Origin: Arthrobacter sp. H-02-3
Lineage (GTDB): Bacteria; Actinomycetota; Actinomycetes; Actinomycetales; Micrococcaceae
DNA length: 64,000 nucleotides
Reading direction: 5' to 3'
Assembly: GCF_003097355.1 (NCBI RefSeq)
Contig: NZ_PYUI01000007.1
Coordinates: forward strand, 1 to 64,000
The translations under genes were made by a program, and so were the position numbers. Positions 27,631-36,751 of the stretch are shown here, in pieces. Position 1 is the stretch's first letter, and every line of letters starts with the position of its first letter. The notes beneath the pieces are model-generated. The model was given only the letters and a program-made list of their open reading frames with translations, was not told the DNA's origin and searched no databases.

Positions 27631-28851
27631 ATGCGGTTACTGCACACCTCCGACTGGCACTTGGGCCGGTCCTTCCACGGCGTCGGCATGCTGGATGCCC
27701 AGCGCGACTTCATCGACCAGCTTGTCACCTTTGTCCGGGACGAGGCAGTGGATGTCGTCCTCATCGCCGGGGATGTCTACGACCGCGCGCTGCCGGGTGT
27801 CGACGTCGTCGGCCTGCTCGATGACGCCCTGGTGCGTCTCACGGGAGCCGGCGCCCAAGTTGTCCTGACGAGCGGCAACCACGACTCCGCCATCCGGCTG
27901 GGATTCGCCTCACGGCTGCTTGAGCGCGGGGGAGTGCACCTGCGCACGCGGCTGAACGAACTGGACCAGCCCGTGCTCTTTCCTCTCGGCGATGCCGCAG
28001 CGGACGACGCCGCAGATGGGGATGCCGGTGGGGATACAGGGGACCAAACAGGGCCGGTGCTGGCGATTTACGGAATCCCGTGGCTTGAGCCCCGGCTCGT
28101 AGCTGAACAGCTGGGCGTCGAGACCGCGAGCCATTTTGAGGTCACACGCGCCGCCACCGAACGGATCCGGGCAGACGTGAGCCGCCGGAGCGAGACCCGG
28201 ACCGTCCATTCGGTGGTCCTGGCGCACACCTTTGCCAGCGGAGGCATCAGCTCTGACAGCGAACGGGATCTGAGCATCGGCGGCGTGGGCGCCGTCCCGC
28301 TGGATCTCTTCGACGGCTTTGGCTACACGGCACTGGGCCACCTGCACGGCCGGCAGGAACTCTCGACGGCGGTGCGCTACTCCGGCTCGCCACTGGCTTA
28401 CTCCTTCTCCGAAGCGAAGCACAAGAAGGGCGGCTGGCTCGTGGAGGTCGACGCCGATGGAATCGGCGAGGTGCGCGAAGTGCTGTGGGACGCACCCCGG
28501 GCCCTTGCCGTGCTGCGCGGGAAGATCGAGGACCTCCTGGCGTCGGAGGAATTCGCGTGGGCGGAGGGCGCCTATTGCCAGATCACGCTGACGGACGCCG
28601 CGCGCCCCGCGCAGGCGATGGACCGGCTGCGGGCACGGTTCCCCGACACCCTGGTGCTCGGGTTCGATCCCGACGGCCCCGGCGCGGCGCCGAAGGCCAG
28701 CTACAGCAGCCGGCTGGCCGAGGCCGACGACGACCTCTCCGTCTGCTGCGGATTCCTCGACCACGTCCGCGGCAGGCCCGCGTCCGACGCCGAAGCAAAG
28801 GTTCTCGCCGAGGCCCTCGAAGCCGTGCGCCTGGAAGGGGTGTCCCTGTGA
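27631..28851 (+). CDS. sbcD: Exonuclease SbcD (Mre11-like)
   Basis: 406 residues. All phosphoesterase motifs appear: LLHTSDWHLGRSFHG at the start, IAGDVYDRALPG near 50, LTSGNHDSAIRLG near 82, LAHTFASGG near 198 and LGHLHGRQEL near 235. With SbcC it forms the Mn-dependent nuclease that cuts DNA hairpins and ends. The ATG is 7 bases after TACCGT (27619-27624). A 20-residue Asp/Ala/Gly insertion near 128 is atypical. Overlaps sbcC by 4 bp. Confidence 0.95.
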   Translation: MRLLHTSDWHLGRSFHGVGMLDAQRDFIDQLVTFVRDEAVDVVLIAGDVYDRALPGVDVVGLLDDALVRLTGAGAQVVLTSGNHDSAIRLGFASRLLERGGVHLRTRLNELDQPVLFPLGDAAADDAADGDAGGDTGDQTGPVLAIYGIPWLEPRLVAEQLGVETASHFEVTRAATERIRADVSRRSETRTVHSVVLAHTFASGGISSDSERDLSIGGVGAVPLDLFDGFGYTALGHLHGRQELSTAVRYSGSPLAYSFSEAKHKKGGWLVEVDADGIGEVREVLWDAPRALAVLRGKIEDLLASEEFAWAEGAYCQITLTDAARPAQAMDRLRARFPDTLVLGFDPDGPGAAPKASYSSRLAEADDDLSVCCGFLDHVRGRPASDAEAKVLAEALEAVRLEGVSL

Positions 28852-31800
28852 GGATCCACCGCCTTGAGATTTCCGCCTTCGGCCCGTTCGCCGGCACGGA
28901 GCGGATCGATTTCGACCGTCTCAGCGCACACGGGCTGTTCCTGCTCAACGGCGCCACCGGCGCGGGAAAAACCAGCGTCCTGGACGCCATCTGCTTCGCC
29001 TTATACGGCGCGGTTCCCGGTGCCCGGCAGGACGGTAAGCGGCTGCGCAGCGACCACGCGGAAGCCGCCGCCGAGCCCCGCGTCACCTGCGAGTTCTCGG
29101 CCAAGGGCCGGCACTTCGAAGTTTCCCGCTCGCCTGCCTGGGACAAGCCGAGCGCCCGGGGCAAGAACGGCTTTACGGTCCAGCAGGCCAACACGCTGCT
29201 GCGCGAACGCATCGACGGCGTGTGGGTGGAGAAATCCGGCCGGAATGACGAGGCCGGAGCCGAGATCGCCGACGTCCTGGGCATGAACCGGGAGCAGTTC
29301 ACCCGCGTGGTCATGCTGCCGCAGGGCGACTTCGCCGCCTTCCTGCGGTCCAAGGCGTCCGACCGGCTGGAGCTGCTACAGAGCCTCTTCGGGACCCAGC
29401 GCTTCGAGGCGGTGGAGCAGGAACTGTCCCGGCAGGCGCAGACCGCGAAGGCGGAGGTGGCAAACCTCACCACCAGGCTCGACCTGCTGCTGGCCCAGGC
29501 CGAGTCCGAAACCGCGGCACTCGACCTCGACCCGGCCGATGCCCCCGGCAGGGACGCCCCCGATGCCCTCCTGGCCTGGCTGGACGATGCGGCGGCAGCC
29601 GTCGCGACCGGGCGCCGGACCGCGGCCGCGGCAGCCGGGCAACACGCCGCGGATCAGGCGTCACTGCTGGAAGCTGCCACCGCGCGGGCCAGCCGCCACG
29701 CCAAACTTGCCGCCGCGGAACAGCGCCGGAATGATGCCGACGCCGCGGCAACCGCCCTGGCGGAACAAGCCATCACGCTGGGCCTGCATCGGAAAGCCGA
29801 AGTGCTCGGCGGTCAGCTGCGGGCCGTCGAAAGTGCCCGGGCCGCCGAGGACCTGGCGGGAACGGCCCTGCTGGAGGCCGCCCGGCAGTTGAGGTCCGCG
29901 GCCGTCACCGACCCCGAGCTCGCCGGGCTGGACCTCGTCGATGCCGGGGCGGACACCGGCCGCGAGCCCGAAGCCTTCGACAGCGCAGCCCTCCGGAACG
30001 GCCTCGGACGGCTGCGGTCACTGCGCGCCGTGCTCACCGAGCGCCTGCCCGACGAATCCCGGCTTATGGAGCTCACGGACCGCAGCAGCCGGCTGCGCCT
30101 GCAACTGACGGCCCTGGAATCACGGCAGCGGACCGGCGCCGCGGCCCTGGACGCCTTGCGCACTGAATCGGAGGCGCTGCTCACCGGAATCGTCCCCCTT
30201 GAGGAGCTCGCCGCCGAAGCCCAGCTCCGCACCAAGGAGGCCACGGCGGCGGACGAACTCGTGGCGATTGTTGGCCGCTACCTCACTGCGGAGGCCGGGT
30301 CCTCGGCAATCGCGGAACGTCACGCAGCGGTCCGGAACGACCACCAGGATCTGAGGCAGCACTGGCTCGACCTCCGCGAACAACGGCTCACCAACGCCGC
30401 CGCCGAGCTCGCCGCCCAACTCCTCGCCGGAGTGCCGTGCCCGGTCTGCGGCAGCCCGGAGCACCCGGAGCCGGCTCCGGCCGCGGCCTCTGCACTGGCC
30501 GTCGCGGAGGCCGAGAAGGCCGCACAGCAAGCCAGCGACGATGCAGAAGCGGCGCTGGCCGCCCTCGGGCGTGAACTCGCCGAGGCCCGGCAGGATGTCG
30601 CCGTGCTGGCGGCCCAGGGCGGCAGCACGCCTCCCGAGGAAGCCCGTGCCGATGCAGCACTTGCCCGTGAACGGGCCGACGATGCCGCCCGCGCTGCCAC
30701 GGACCTTGCTGCCGGCCGGGCCCGGCTGGCAGAACTTGAGACGGCAATCGCCTCGGCAGAGCGGGCGAAGGCCGAGGCCGCCTCCGGCATCGCCCAAACG
30801 CAGTCCACGATCGCCGAAGTCGACGAACAGGCAAAAGTTCTCGAGCATGCCCTGGACAAGTTGCGCGCCGGCCACGCCAGCCTTGAGGAGCGGATCGCCG
30901 CCCTCACCGGAACAACAGCGGTCCTGGAGCGGGCAGACGCCGCCCAGTCGGCCCTGGAACAGGCCGGGGCCCGCACCGCGGAGGCTCGCCGACAGCTGGA
31001 CCAGGCGCTCCCCGCCACAGGTTTCAGCACCGAAGCCGCGGCACGGGCCGCCCTGCTGCCGGCTCCGGAGGCGACAGGGCTCGAAGCCGCCATCCGGGCG
31101 GGACAGGACGAGGCCGCGAGGATCCAGGAGCTGTTCGCCGGAGAGGAGCTCGCCCTGGCCGCCGCCGAGCGGGCCGCCGGGGAGCTGGTCAGCGAGGCCG
31201 CCCTCGAAGAACTCCACGCCGCGTCGGCGGCTGCGGAACGCCAATCCCGGGACGCCGAGCTCGCGGCGGGCCTGGCAGAAAATTCCGTCCGGACCCTCGG
31301 GCGCATCGCCGGCGAGTATGTAGAACTTGCCGCGGCCGGCCGGGCGCCGCGGGACCGTGCCGCGCTGCTTGGCGCCGTGGCAGAAGCGGCCAGGGGCGGA
31401 GGCGACAACACCTACCGCATGAGCCTGAACAGCTATGTCCTCGCCGCCCGGCTGGAGCAGGTGGCCGTCGCCGCCTCGGAACGACTGATCGGCATGAGCG
31501 ACGGCCGCTACACCCTGCAGCACACCGATGCCAAGGCCGCGCGCGGCGCCAAGTCCGGCCTCGGCCTGGAAGTGGTGGACGAGTGGACCGGCCAGCGCCG
31601 GGACACCGCCACACTTTCCGGCGGCGAGTCCTTCATGGCTTCGCTGGCCCTGGCCCTGGGGCTCGCAGACGTCGTGCAGCACGAGTCCGGCGGCGTGGAC
31701 ATCGAAACCCTCTTCGTGGACGAAGGGTTCGGCAGCCTCGACGACCAGGCGCTGGAACAGGTCATGGACGCCCTCGAAGGCCTCCGGGACGGCGGCAGGG

Positions 31801-31916
31801 TAGTGGGGCTCGTGAGCCATGTGGCAGAAATGAAGCAGCGCATCGGCACCCAGCTCCAGGTGGTCAAGGCCCGCAACGGTTCCACCCTGCACATCAGCGA
31901 CGACGCCCGGGCCTGA
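28848..31916 (+). CDS. sbcC: Exonuclease SbcC (Rad50-like SMC ATPase)
   Basis: 1022 residues from the GTG at 28848, inside the sbcD stop. Walker A LLNGATGAGKTSVLDAICFA near residue 33, a long coiled coil rich in Ala/Glu/Leu broken by the zinc-hook motif PCPVCGSPEHPEP near 530, then the signature TLSGGESFMASLALALGL and Walker B IETLFVDEGFGSLDDQA near 955. Complete in length and motifs. It tethers DNA ends and controls the SbcD nuclease. Confidence 0.95.
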   Translation: MRIHRLEISAFGPFAGTERIDFDRLSAHGLFLLNGATGAGKTSVLDAICFALYGAVPGARQDGKRLRSDHAEAAAEPRVTCEFSAKGRHFEVSRSPAWDKPSARGKNGFTVQQANTLLRERIDGVWVEKSGRNDEAGAEIADVLGMNREQFTRVVMLPQGDFAAFLRSKASDRLELLQSLFGTQRFEAVEQELSRQAQTAKAEVANLTTRLDLLLAQAESETAALDLDPADAPGRDAPDALLAWLDDAAAAVATGRRTAAAAAGQHAADQASLLEAATARASRHAKLAAAEQRRNDADAAATALAEQAITLGLHRKAEVLGGQLRAVESARAAEDLAGTALLEAARQLRSAAVTDPELAGLDLVDAGADTGREPEAFDSAALRNGLGRLRSLRAVLTERLPDESRLMELTDRSSRLRLQLTALESRQRTGAAALDALRTESEALLTGIVPLEELAAEAQLRTKEATAADELVAIVGRYLTAEAGSSAIAERHAAVRNDHQDLRQHWLDLREQRLTNAAAELAAQLLAGVPCPVCGSPEHPEPAPAAASALAVAEAEKAAQQASDDAEAALAALGRELAEARQDVAVLAAQGGSTPPEEARADAALARERADDAARAATDLAAGRARLAELETAIASAERAKAEAASGIAQTQSTIAEVDEQAKVLEHALDKLRAGHASLEERIAALTGTTAVLERADAAQSALEQAGARTAEARRQLDQALPATGFSTEAAARAALLPAPEATGLEAAIRAGQDEAARIQELFAGEELALAAAERAAGELVSEAALEELHAASAAAERQSRDAELAAGLAENSVRTLGRIAGEYVELAAAGRAPRDRAALLGAVAEAARGGGDNTYRMSLNSYVLAARLEQVAVAASERLIGMSDGRYTLQHTDAKAARGAKSGLGLEVVDEWTGQRRDTATLSGGESFMASLALALGLADVVQHESGGVDIETLFVDEGFGSLDDQALEQVMDALEGLRDGGRVVGLVSHVAEMKQRIGTQLQVVKARNGSTLHISDDARA

Positions 31917-32021
31917 CTAGGACCTGCCGTCGCGGCGCCGGGTCAGCTACCATGGACTCGTTACCGGGTCGCGCGCATCGGGAGGAGGGACGATGCGCAC
32001 CATTGAACGAACCCGGAAACC

Positions 32022-33449
32022 ATGTCCCCTTCACCGTCTTCATTGGCGTCTGCTCTTGACGCGATCCCCTCGGCCGGCCAAACCACCTCTGCCGACCCCA
32101 TGCCCGTACCGGCCGTTCAGGCCCCCGCGCTGCCCGCCCCCGCGCCCGGGAAGGGCGGCCGCTTCGCCCGCCTGCCGCTGCTGGCCGGGCGGACTTTCAT
32201 CCCGCTGGGGCTCTTCGCGCGACTGCCGCTGGCCATGCTCACCGTCGGCGCCCTCACCCTTGTCACCGCCGTCACCGGATCCTATGCCGTGGGCGGCGCC
32301 GCAGCCGGTGCGGTCGGCATCGGTTCCGCGCTGGGTGCTCCCGTCCTGGGCGTCCTCGCGGACCGGCTCGGCCAGCGCGGAGTCCTGCTGGTGTCCGCCA
32401 TCGCCAATACCGCGGCCATTGTCGCCCTGATCCTCGCGGCGTACCTGATTTCCGGTGTGCAGGACCTTGCCGCTGGCGCCCCCGCGCTCGCCGCGGCCTT
32501 CGTGGCCGGGGCCAGTTGCCCGCAGGTCGGCCCGCTCGCCCGGGTCCGCTGGATGGCACTGACATCCCGGACGTCCGGTGCCGGCCGCGCGGCCGGCGCA
32601 ACCTCCGCGGACCTGGACACCGCCCTGTCCTATGAGAGCACAGCGGACGAACTCACGTTCGTGCTTGGTCCCGCACTGGTCGGTGTCCTCGCCAGCCTGC
32701 TCGCGCCGTGGCTGCCGCTGGCCCTCGCTGCGGCACTGACCGTTGTCCTCGTACCCGCCTTCGCCGTCCACCCCACGCACCATGCCGTGATCCGCACCCC
32801 CCGGCGGCCGGCTGCCGGTTCCGTCGCCGGGACGGCAGGGGAGCGGGACCGGGACGCCCCGACGCCACGGCGCCTCCGGACCCTGGCCGCCGTCGCCCTT
32901 CCCGCGCTCGCGATGGTGTGCATGGGCACGTTCTTCGGCTCCACCCAGACAGCGCTGAGCTCCTTCTCCGCCAGCTTCGCCACGTCCGAGCTCGCGGGCC
33001 TGCTCTACGCCGCCATGGGACTCAGCTCTGCCGCGGCCGCCCTCTCGGTCGCGTACTGGCCCCGTCGCCTCACGGTCAACGCCCGCTGGATCGCCTGCGC
33101 GGCACTCATGGCCGGCCTTGCTCCGCTGTTGCTGCTGCCCGCGACGGCACTGCCCATGGTTCTCGTGCTGCTCGTCCTGGGCCTGCCCGTCGGCCCGCTC
33201 ATGGTCACCGTCTTCGCGATCGGCGGCCTCGTGGCTCCGGCCGGAAAGCTCGGCACGGTCATGACGGCCCTGGCCAGCGGCATCGTCGCAGGCACAGCGC
33301 TCGGATCCTCCATCGCCGGACAGCTCGCCCAGAACTTCGGGTTTTCAACGGCGTTCCTCGTGCCGGTGTGCGCCGCGACGGCGCTGTTCCTCCTGGGGAC
33401 CGCCGCCGCCGTCGTCCTCCGGCAACGCGGGAAGAACACCCCCAACTGA
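32022..33449 (+). CDS. MFS transporter
   Basis: 475 residues with about 12 helices. A 40-residue Pro/Ala-rich cytoplasmic start precedes the first helix; VLGVLADRLGQRGVLLVSA near residue 108 is the loop 2-3 motif A (variant). A central loop (RTPRRPAAGSVAGTAGERDR) divides two six-helix halves. Best read as a drug/metabolite exporter of the major facilitator superfamily; substrate unknown. Its stop codon lies inside the left arm of the inverted repeat at 33441. Confidence 0.85.
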   Translation: MSPSPSSLASALDAIPSAGQTTSADPMPVPAVQAPALPAPAPGKGGRFARLPLLAGRTFIPLGLFARLPLAMLTVGALTLVTAVTGSYAVGGAAAGAVGIGSALGAPVLGVLADRLGQRGVLLVSAIANTAAIVALILAAYLISGVQDLAAGAPALAAAFVAGASCPQVGPLARVRWMALTSRTSGAGRAAGATSADLDTALSYESTADELTFVLGPALVGVLASLLAPWLPLALAAALTVVLVPAFAVHPTHHAVIRTPRRPAAGSVAGTAGERDRDAPTPRRLRTLAAVALPALAMVCMGTFFGSTQTALSSFSASFATSELAGLLYAAMGLSSAAAALSVAYWPRRLTVNARWIACAALMAGLAPLLLLPATALPMVLVLLVLGLPVGPLMVTVFAIGGLVAPAGKLGTVMTALASGIVAGTALGSSIAGQLAQNFGFSTAFLVPVCAATALFLLGTAAAVVLRQRGKNTPN

Positions 33450-33513
33450 CTAGCAGCTATGGTCGTTTTGAGCGCTGAAAGCGGCCCTAGGCCCTAGCTG
33501 CGAGTCAGTTGGG
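33441..33513. repeat. 73-bp inverted-repeat element at a convergent gene junction
   Basis: Arms of 19 bp (33441-33459 and 33495-33513) match at 18 of 19 positions; the left arm reads CCCAACTGACTAGCAGCTA. The 35-bp core holds smaller self-complementary parts (AGCGCT, GGCCCTAGGCC). The left arm includes the stop codon of the MFS gene; the IclR gene stop is at 33542. Sequence differs from the elements at 38092 and 39709. It could act as a terminator or be a dispersed REP-like repeat. Confidence 0.7.
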
Positions 33514-33541
33514 ACAGGACGACGGGCCAGGGCGCGGGCGT

Positions 33542-34258
33542 TTAGCCCAACTGTGCCTCGATGCGCCGGGCCGCCTCCGTGAGGGCGCCGGCGACCTCGT
33601 CCGGATCCTGTGCCGCGCGGATGTAGACCACCGCGAGGGCAGCCGGCCGGCCTCCGGGCACGCGCAGCGGCACCGCAAGGGAGGACACGCCGGTAATGAC
33701 CTCGTCGTGGCTCGCCGCGAAGCCGCGTCGCCGGGCCTCGGCCGCTTCGGCCCGGTACGGGATGCCCGGGGCCAGGGACTGCCACTCCTGTTCCGTGAAG
33801 GCGGACTGGATGGCGATGCCCGGCGCGCCGGCGCTGATGGGATGCCGCGATCCCGGGTGCTGCACGACGGCGGGGCCGCTGTGCCGCGGATCAACGGTCA
33901 CCAGCGTCACGCACTCCTCCCGGTCCCAGACGGCCACGAAGGCGCTCATCGTCAGGGTGTTGGCCAGTTGGGTCAGCTCCGGCAGGGCCGCGGACTGCAG
34001 GTTGCGCGAGACGCCCCGCGCCAGGACGGCCAGGCCCGGGCCCGGCTGGACACGGCCGCCGTCGTCGCGCACCAGCAGCGAATGGTCCTCGAGCGTGCGC
34101 AGGATGCGGTAGGCCACGGAGCGGTGGACACCCATGGCGTCGGCGAGTTCGGCGATGGTGAGCGGCTGCTGTGCTTCGGCGAGGATCTCCAGGGCCCTGA
34201 TGCCGCGGGAGAGCGTCTGGGATGGGGAGGCCTGGGCGCTGCCGGCGTTCGGGGTCAT
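33542..34258 (-). CDS. IclR-family transcriptional regulator
   Basis: 238 residues from ATG 34258 (MTPNAGSAQASPSQT), which lies 8 bases after TAGGAT on the minus strand; an upstream ATG at 34267 would add three residues but overlaps the -10 box. N-terminal winged helix: LEILAEAQQPLTIAELADAM and HRSVAYRILRTLEDH (about 25-70). The C-terminal effector domain of IclR type follows (SALPELTQLANTL, SVLSAGAPGIAIQSAF-like region). It is divergent from the flavin reductase/HpaB genes and probably controls them in response to an aromatic effector, acting at the two GTTC-N7-GAAC palindromes between. Confidence 0.9.
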   Translation of the reverse strand: MTPNAGSAQASPSQTLSRGIRALEILAEAQQPLTIAELADAMGVHRSVAYRILRTLEDHSLLVRDDGGRVQPGPGLAVLARGVSRNLQSAALPELTQLANTLTMSAFVAVWDREECVTLVTVDPRHSGPAVVQHPGSRHPISAGAPGIAIQSAFTEQEWQSLAPGIPYRAEAAEARRRGFAASHDEVITGVSSLAVPLRVPGGRPAALAVVYIRAAQDPDEVAGALTEAARRIEAQLG

Positions 34259-34336
34259 GGGATCCATCCTAGGGGCGGGGTCGCGGTAAGCCGGCTTCGC
34301 CGGAGGCTCTTGTGTTCCGGCTCACGGTCCGCTAGC

Positions 34337-34373
34337 GTTCTATATGGGAACTATTTGTTCGATTATAGAACAA
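34337..34373. promoter_or_regulatory. Two spaced palindromes, candidate IclR operators
   Basis: GTTC-TATATGG-GAAC (34337-34351) and TTGTTC-GATTATA-GAACAA (34355-34373) share the form GTTC-N7-GAAC and are centred 20 bp apart, about two turns of helix. They lie between the divergent regulator (start 34258) and flavin reductase (start 34501). Confidence 0.65.
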
Positions 34374-34500
34374 CAGCGTATAAAAAGCCCGAGCATAAAA
34401 AGCCCAAGAGAAAATACAGCGCCAGGACAACTACAGCCCGTGAGAGCACGCGCTGAAAGCGCAGCCTGGGAAGACCGCCACCGAACCCAAGGGATCATCG

Positions 34501-35052
34501 ATGATTGCCGAGCCTCGCGACCATGCCGGGGATGCCCCGGGCGCCGGGCGTGTCCACGGCCGGGCGGCCGACCCGCGGGCCAACCATTTCCGGGGCAGCC
34601 TCGGCAGGTACGCCACCGGCGTCGCGATCGTCACCTTCGACGGGGTGACGAAGCGCCACGGCATCACCGTCAACTCCTTCACGTCCGTCTCGATGGACCC
34701 GCCGCTGGTGCTGGTGAGCATCGCCCGCACCGCCAAGGCGCACGATGAACTCGCCGGCCGGCCCTTCACGGTGAACATTCTCGGCGCCGAGCAGCGGCAG
34801 CTGGCCATGCACTTCGCCGGCCGCCCCGGGCCCGAGCCGCTGTGGGTGGAAGGGGAGACCGCACCGCGGCTGTCCAATGTGCTCGCCTACTTCGCGTGCA
34901 GGCCCTGGGCGGCCTACGACGGCGGCGACCACACCCTGTACATCGGCGAGGTCGCGGACTTCAACTACCGCAACGGCGATGCCCTGGCGTTCGCCAACGG
35001 ATCGTTCACCACCATCCCGGAAAGCCAGCTGGGCATGGAAGACCTGCTCTAG
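34501..35052 (+). CDS. Flavin reductase, likely HpaC-type partner of the oxygenase
   Basis: 183 residues. HFRGSLGRYATGVAIVTF, HGITVNSFTSVSMDPPLVL, and TVNILGAEQRQLAMHFAG are the FMN-binding split-barrel signatures of the flavin reductase-like family (HpaC/DszD type). A C-terminal GDHTLYIGEV contains the typical DHTLFIG-like motif. It supplies reduced FAD or FMN to the two-component monooxygenase that follows 53 bp downstream. AAGGGATC precedes the ATG. Confidence 0.9.
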   Translation: MIAEPRDHAGDAPGAGRVHGRAADPRANHFRGSLGRYATGVAIVTFDGVTKRHGITVNSFTSVSMDPPLVLVSIARTAKAHDELAGRPFTVNILGAEQRQLAMHFAGRPGPEPLWVEGETAPRLSNVLAYFACRPWAAYDGGDHTLYIGEVADFNYRNGDALAFANGSFTTIPESQLGMEDLL

Positions 35053-35105
35053 CCCCCGCACCCCCTTCAAGACCGCTCAGCTCAACGACGACTGGAGAAA
35101 GACCA

Positions 35106-36560
35106 ATGGGTATCCGCACCGGACGGCAGTATCTGGACAAGCTCAACGCCATGACCCCGCATGTGGTGATCGACGGCGAGGTGGTCAGCGAGAAGATCGC
35201 CGAGCACCCCGCCTTCCGCAATGTGGCCCGCTCCTACGCCAGGCTCTTCGACATGCAGCATGATCCGAAGTACCAGGACGCGCTGACCTACACCTCGCCG
35301 AGCACCGGCGACCTCGTCAACGCGTCCTTCCTGGTGCCGAGGACCATTGAGGACCTCCAGCGCCGGCGCCGGGCCATCTCCACGTGGGCCGAGTCCTCCA
35401 ACGGCTTCCTTGGCCGCTCCGGGGACTACATGAACTCCTCGCTCACCGCGCTCAGCACTGCCGAGAAGTGGTTCTCTCAGGCGGATCCGAAGTTCGGTGA
35501 GAACATCCGCAACTACTACGAGTGGGCCCGGGAGAACGACGTCCTCGCCACGCACACCCTCATCCCGCCGCAAGTGAACCGCTCGGTCTCCGGTTCGGAG
35601 CAGCTCGGCGGCCAGCTGTCGGCCCGGATCATCGAGGAGCGCGAGGACGGGATCGTCATCCACGGTGCGCGCATGCTTGCCACCATCGCCCCGATCGCCG
35701 ACGAGCTCCTCGTCTTCCCGTCCACGGTGCTCCGCGGCACCCCGGAAGACGCCCCCTACTCCTACGCCTTCGCCATCCCCAACGATGCTCCGGGCCTGCG
35801 CTACCTCTGCCGCACCTCGCTCTACAACGGCGGCAGCACCCACGACGAGCCGCTCGCCTCCCGCTACGAGGAAATGGACGCCGTCGCGGTCTTCGACCAC
35901 GTCTTCGTGCCCAACGAGCGCATCTTCATGCTCGGCAACCCGCAACTGTGCAACAGCTTCTACTCCGAAACCGGCGCCGGCGCGCTCATGACCCACCAGG
36001 TGGTCACCCGCACCATCGCCAAGAGCGAGTTCTTCCTGGGCCTGGCATCCGAGCTGGCCGAATCGATCGGCATCGACGGCTTCCAGCACATCCAGGAGGA
36101 CATCGCGGAGCTGATTATCGACGTCGAAATCGGCCGGGCGCTGGTCCGCGCCTCCGAAGCCGACGCCGAGCTCAACGACGCCGGCGTCATGCTGCCCAAG
36201 TGGTCCACCCTGAACGCCGCCCGCAACTGGTACCCGAAGATCGCCCAGCGCTTCCCGCAGATCATCCGCAAGTTCTCTGCGTCGGGCCTCATGGCGCTGC
36301 CGGGCGAGGCGGACGTGAACAGCGAGGCCCGCGCGGACATCGAGCTGTACCTGCAGGGCAAAACCCTGACCGGTCCCGAGCGCGTCCGGCTCTTCAAGCT
36401 GGCTTTCGACGCCTCGATTTCCGGGTTCTCCGGCCGGCAGTCGCTCTACGAGTACTTCTTCTTCGGGGACCCCGTCCGCATGGCCGGCGCCCTCGTGAAC
36501 AGCTACGACCGTGAGCCGGTCCGCGCCCGGATCCGCGACTTCCTGGCCCGCACCGACTGA
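35106..36560 (+). CDS. hpaB: 4-hydroxyphenylacetate 3-monooxygenase oxygenase component (HpaB type)
   Basis: 484 residues, typical for bacterial HpaB. It begins GIRTGRQYLDKLN, with NASFLVPRTIEDLQRRR, FLGRSGDYMNSSLTAL, YYEWARENDVLATHTLIPPQ, the flavin-region GARMLATIAPIADELLVFP and the C-terminal SGFSGRQSLYEYFFFGDPVR, all diagnostic of the family (acyl-CoA dehydrogenase fold, FADH2-dependent). The reaction is ortho-hydroxylation of 4-hydroxyphenylacetate or a similar phenol to a catechol. GGAGAAAG precedes the ATG. Later pathway genes (ring cleavage) are not in the window, so the exact substrate is unproven. Confidence 0.9.
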   Translation: MGIRTGRQYLDKLNAMTPHVVIDGEVVSEKIAEHPAFRNVARSYARLFDMQHDPKYQDALTYTSPSTGDLVNASFLVPRTIEDLQRRRRAISTWAESSNGFLGRSGDYMNSSLTALSTAEKWFSQADPKFGENIRNYYEWARENDVLATHTLIPPQVNRSVSGSEQLGGQLSARIIEEREDGIVIHGARMLATIAPIADELLVFPSTVLRGTPEDAPYSYAFAIPNDAPGLRYLCRTSLYNGGSTHDEPLASRYEEMDAVAVFDHVFVPNERIFMLGNPQLCNSFYSETGAGALMTHQVVTRTIAKSEFFLGLASELAESIGIDGFQHIQEDIAELIIDVEIGRALVRASEADAELNDAGVMLPKWSTLNAARNWYPKIAQRFPQIIRKFSASGLMALPGEADVNSEARADIELYLQGKTLTGPERVRLFKLAFDASISGFSGRQSLYEYFFFGDPVRMAGALVNSYDREPVRARIRDFLARTD

Positions 36561-36610
36561 GGCGCGCAAGACGCACCCCGGAAATGTGTGCGGGATATCA
36601 CATTTTCATA

Positions 36611-36646
36611 GTAGTATCCTACATACCAACTGACCGTTCGATCAGT
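36611..36646. promoter_or_regulatory. Palindromes upstream of the MHS permease
   Basis: GTAG-TATC-CTAC (36611-36622) and ACTGACCGT/TCGATCAGT (36629-36646, 7 of 9 pairs match) lie in an AT-rich stretch between hpaB and the permease. The second resembles a TetR-family operator. No TetR gene is adjacent. Confidence 0.4.
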
Positions 36647-36751
36647 AATTAGAGTGATCCGCAGCTCCTGCGGCACGAGTTCCACGAGGCACCAGCTAGT
36701 CACTTCGCACCCACCCCGGGCAGTACCTCTGCCCCCAGCAACGGAGTTCCA

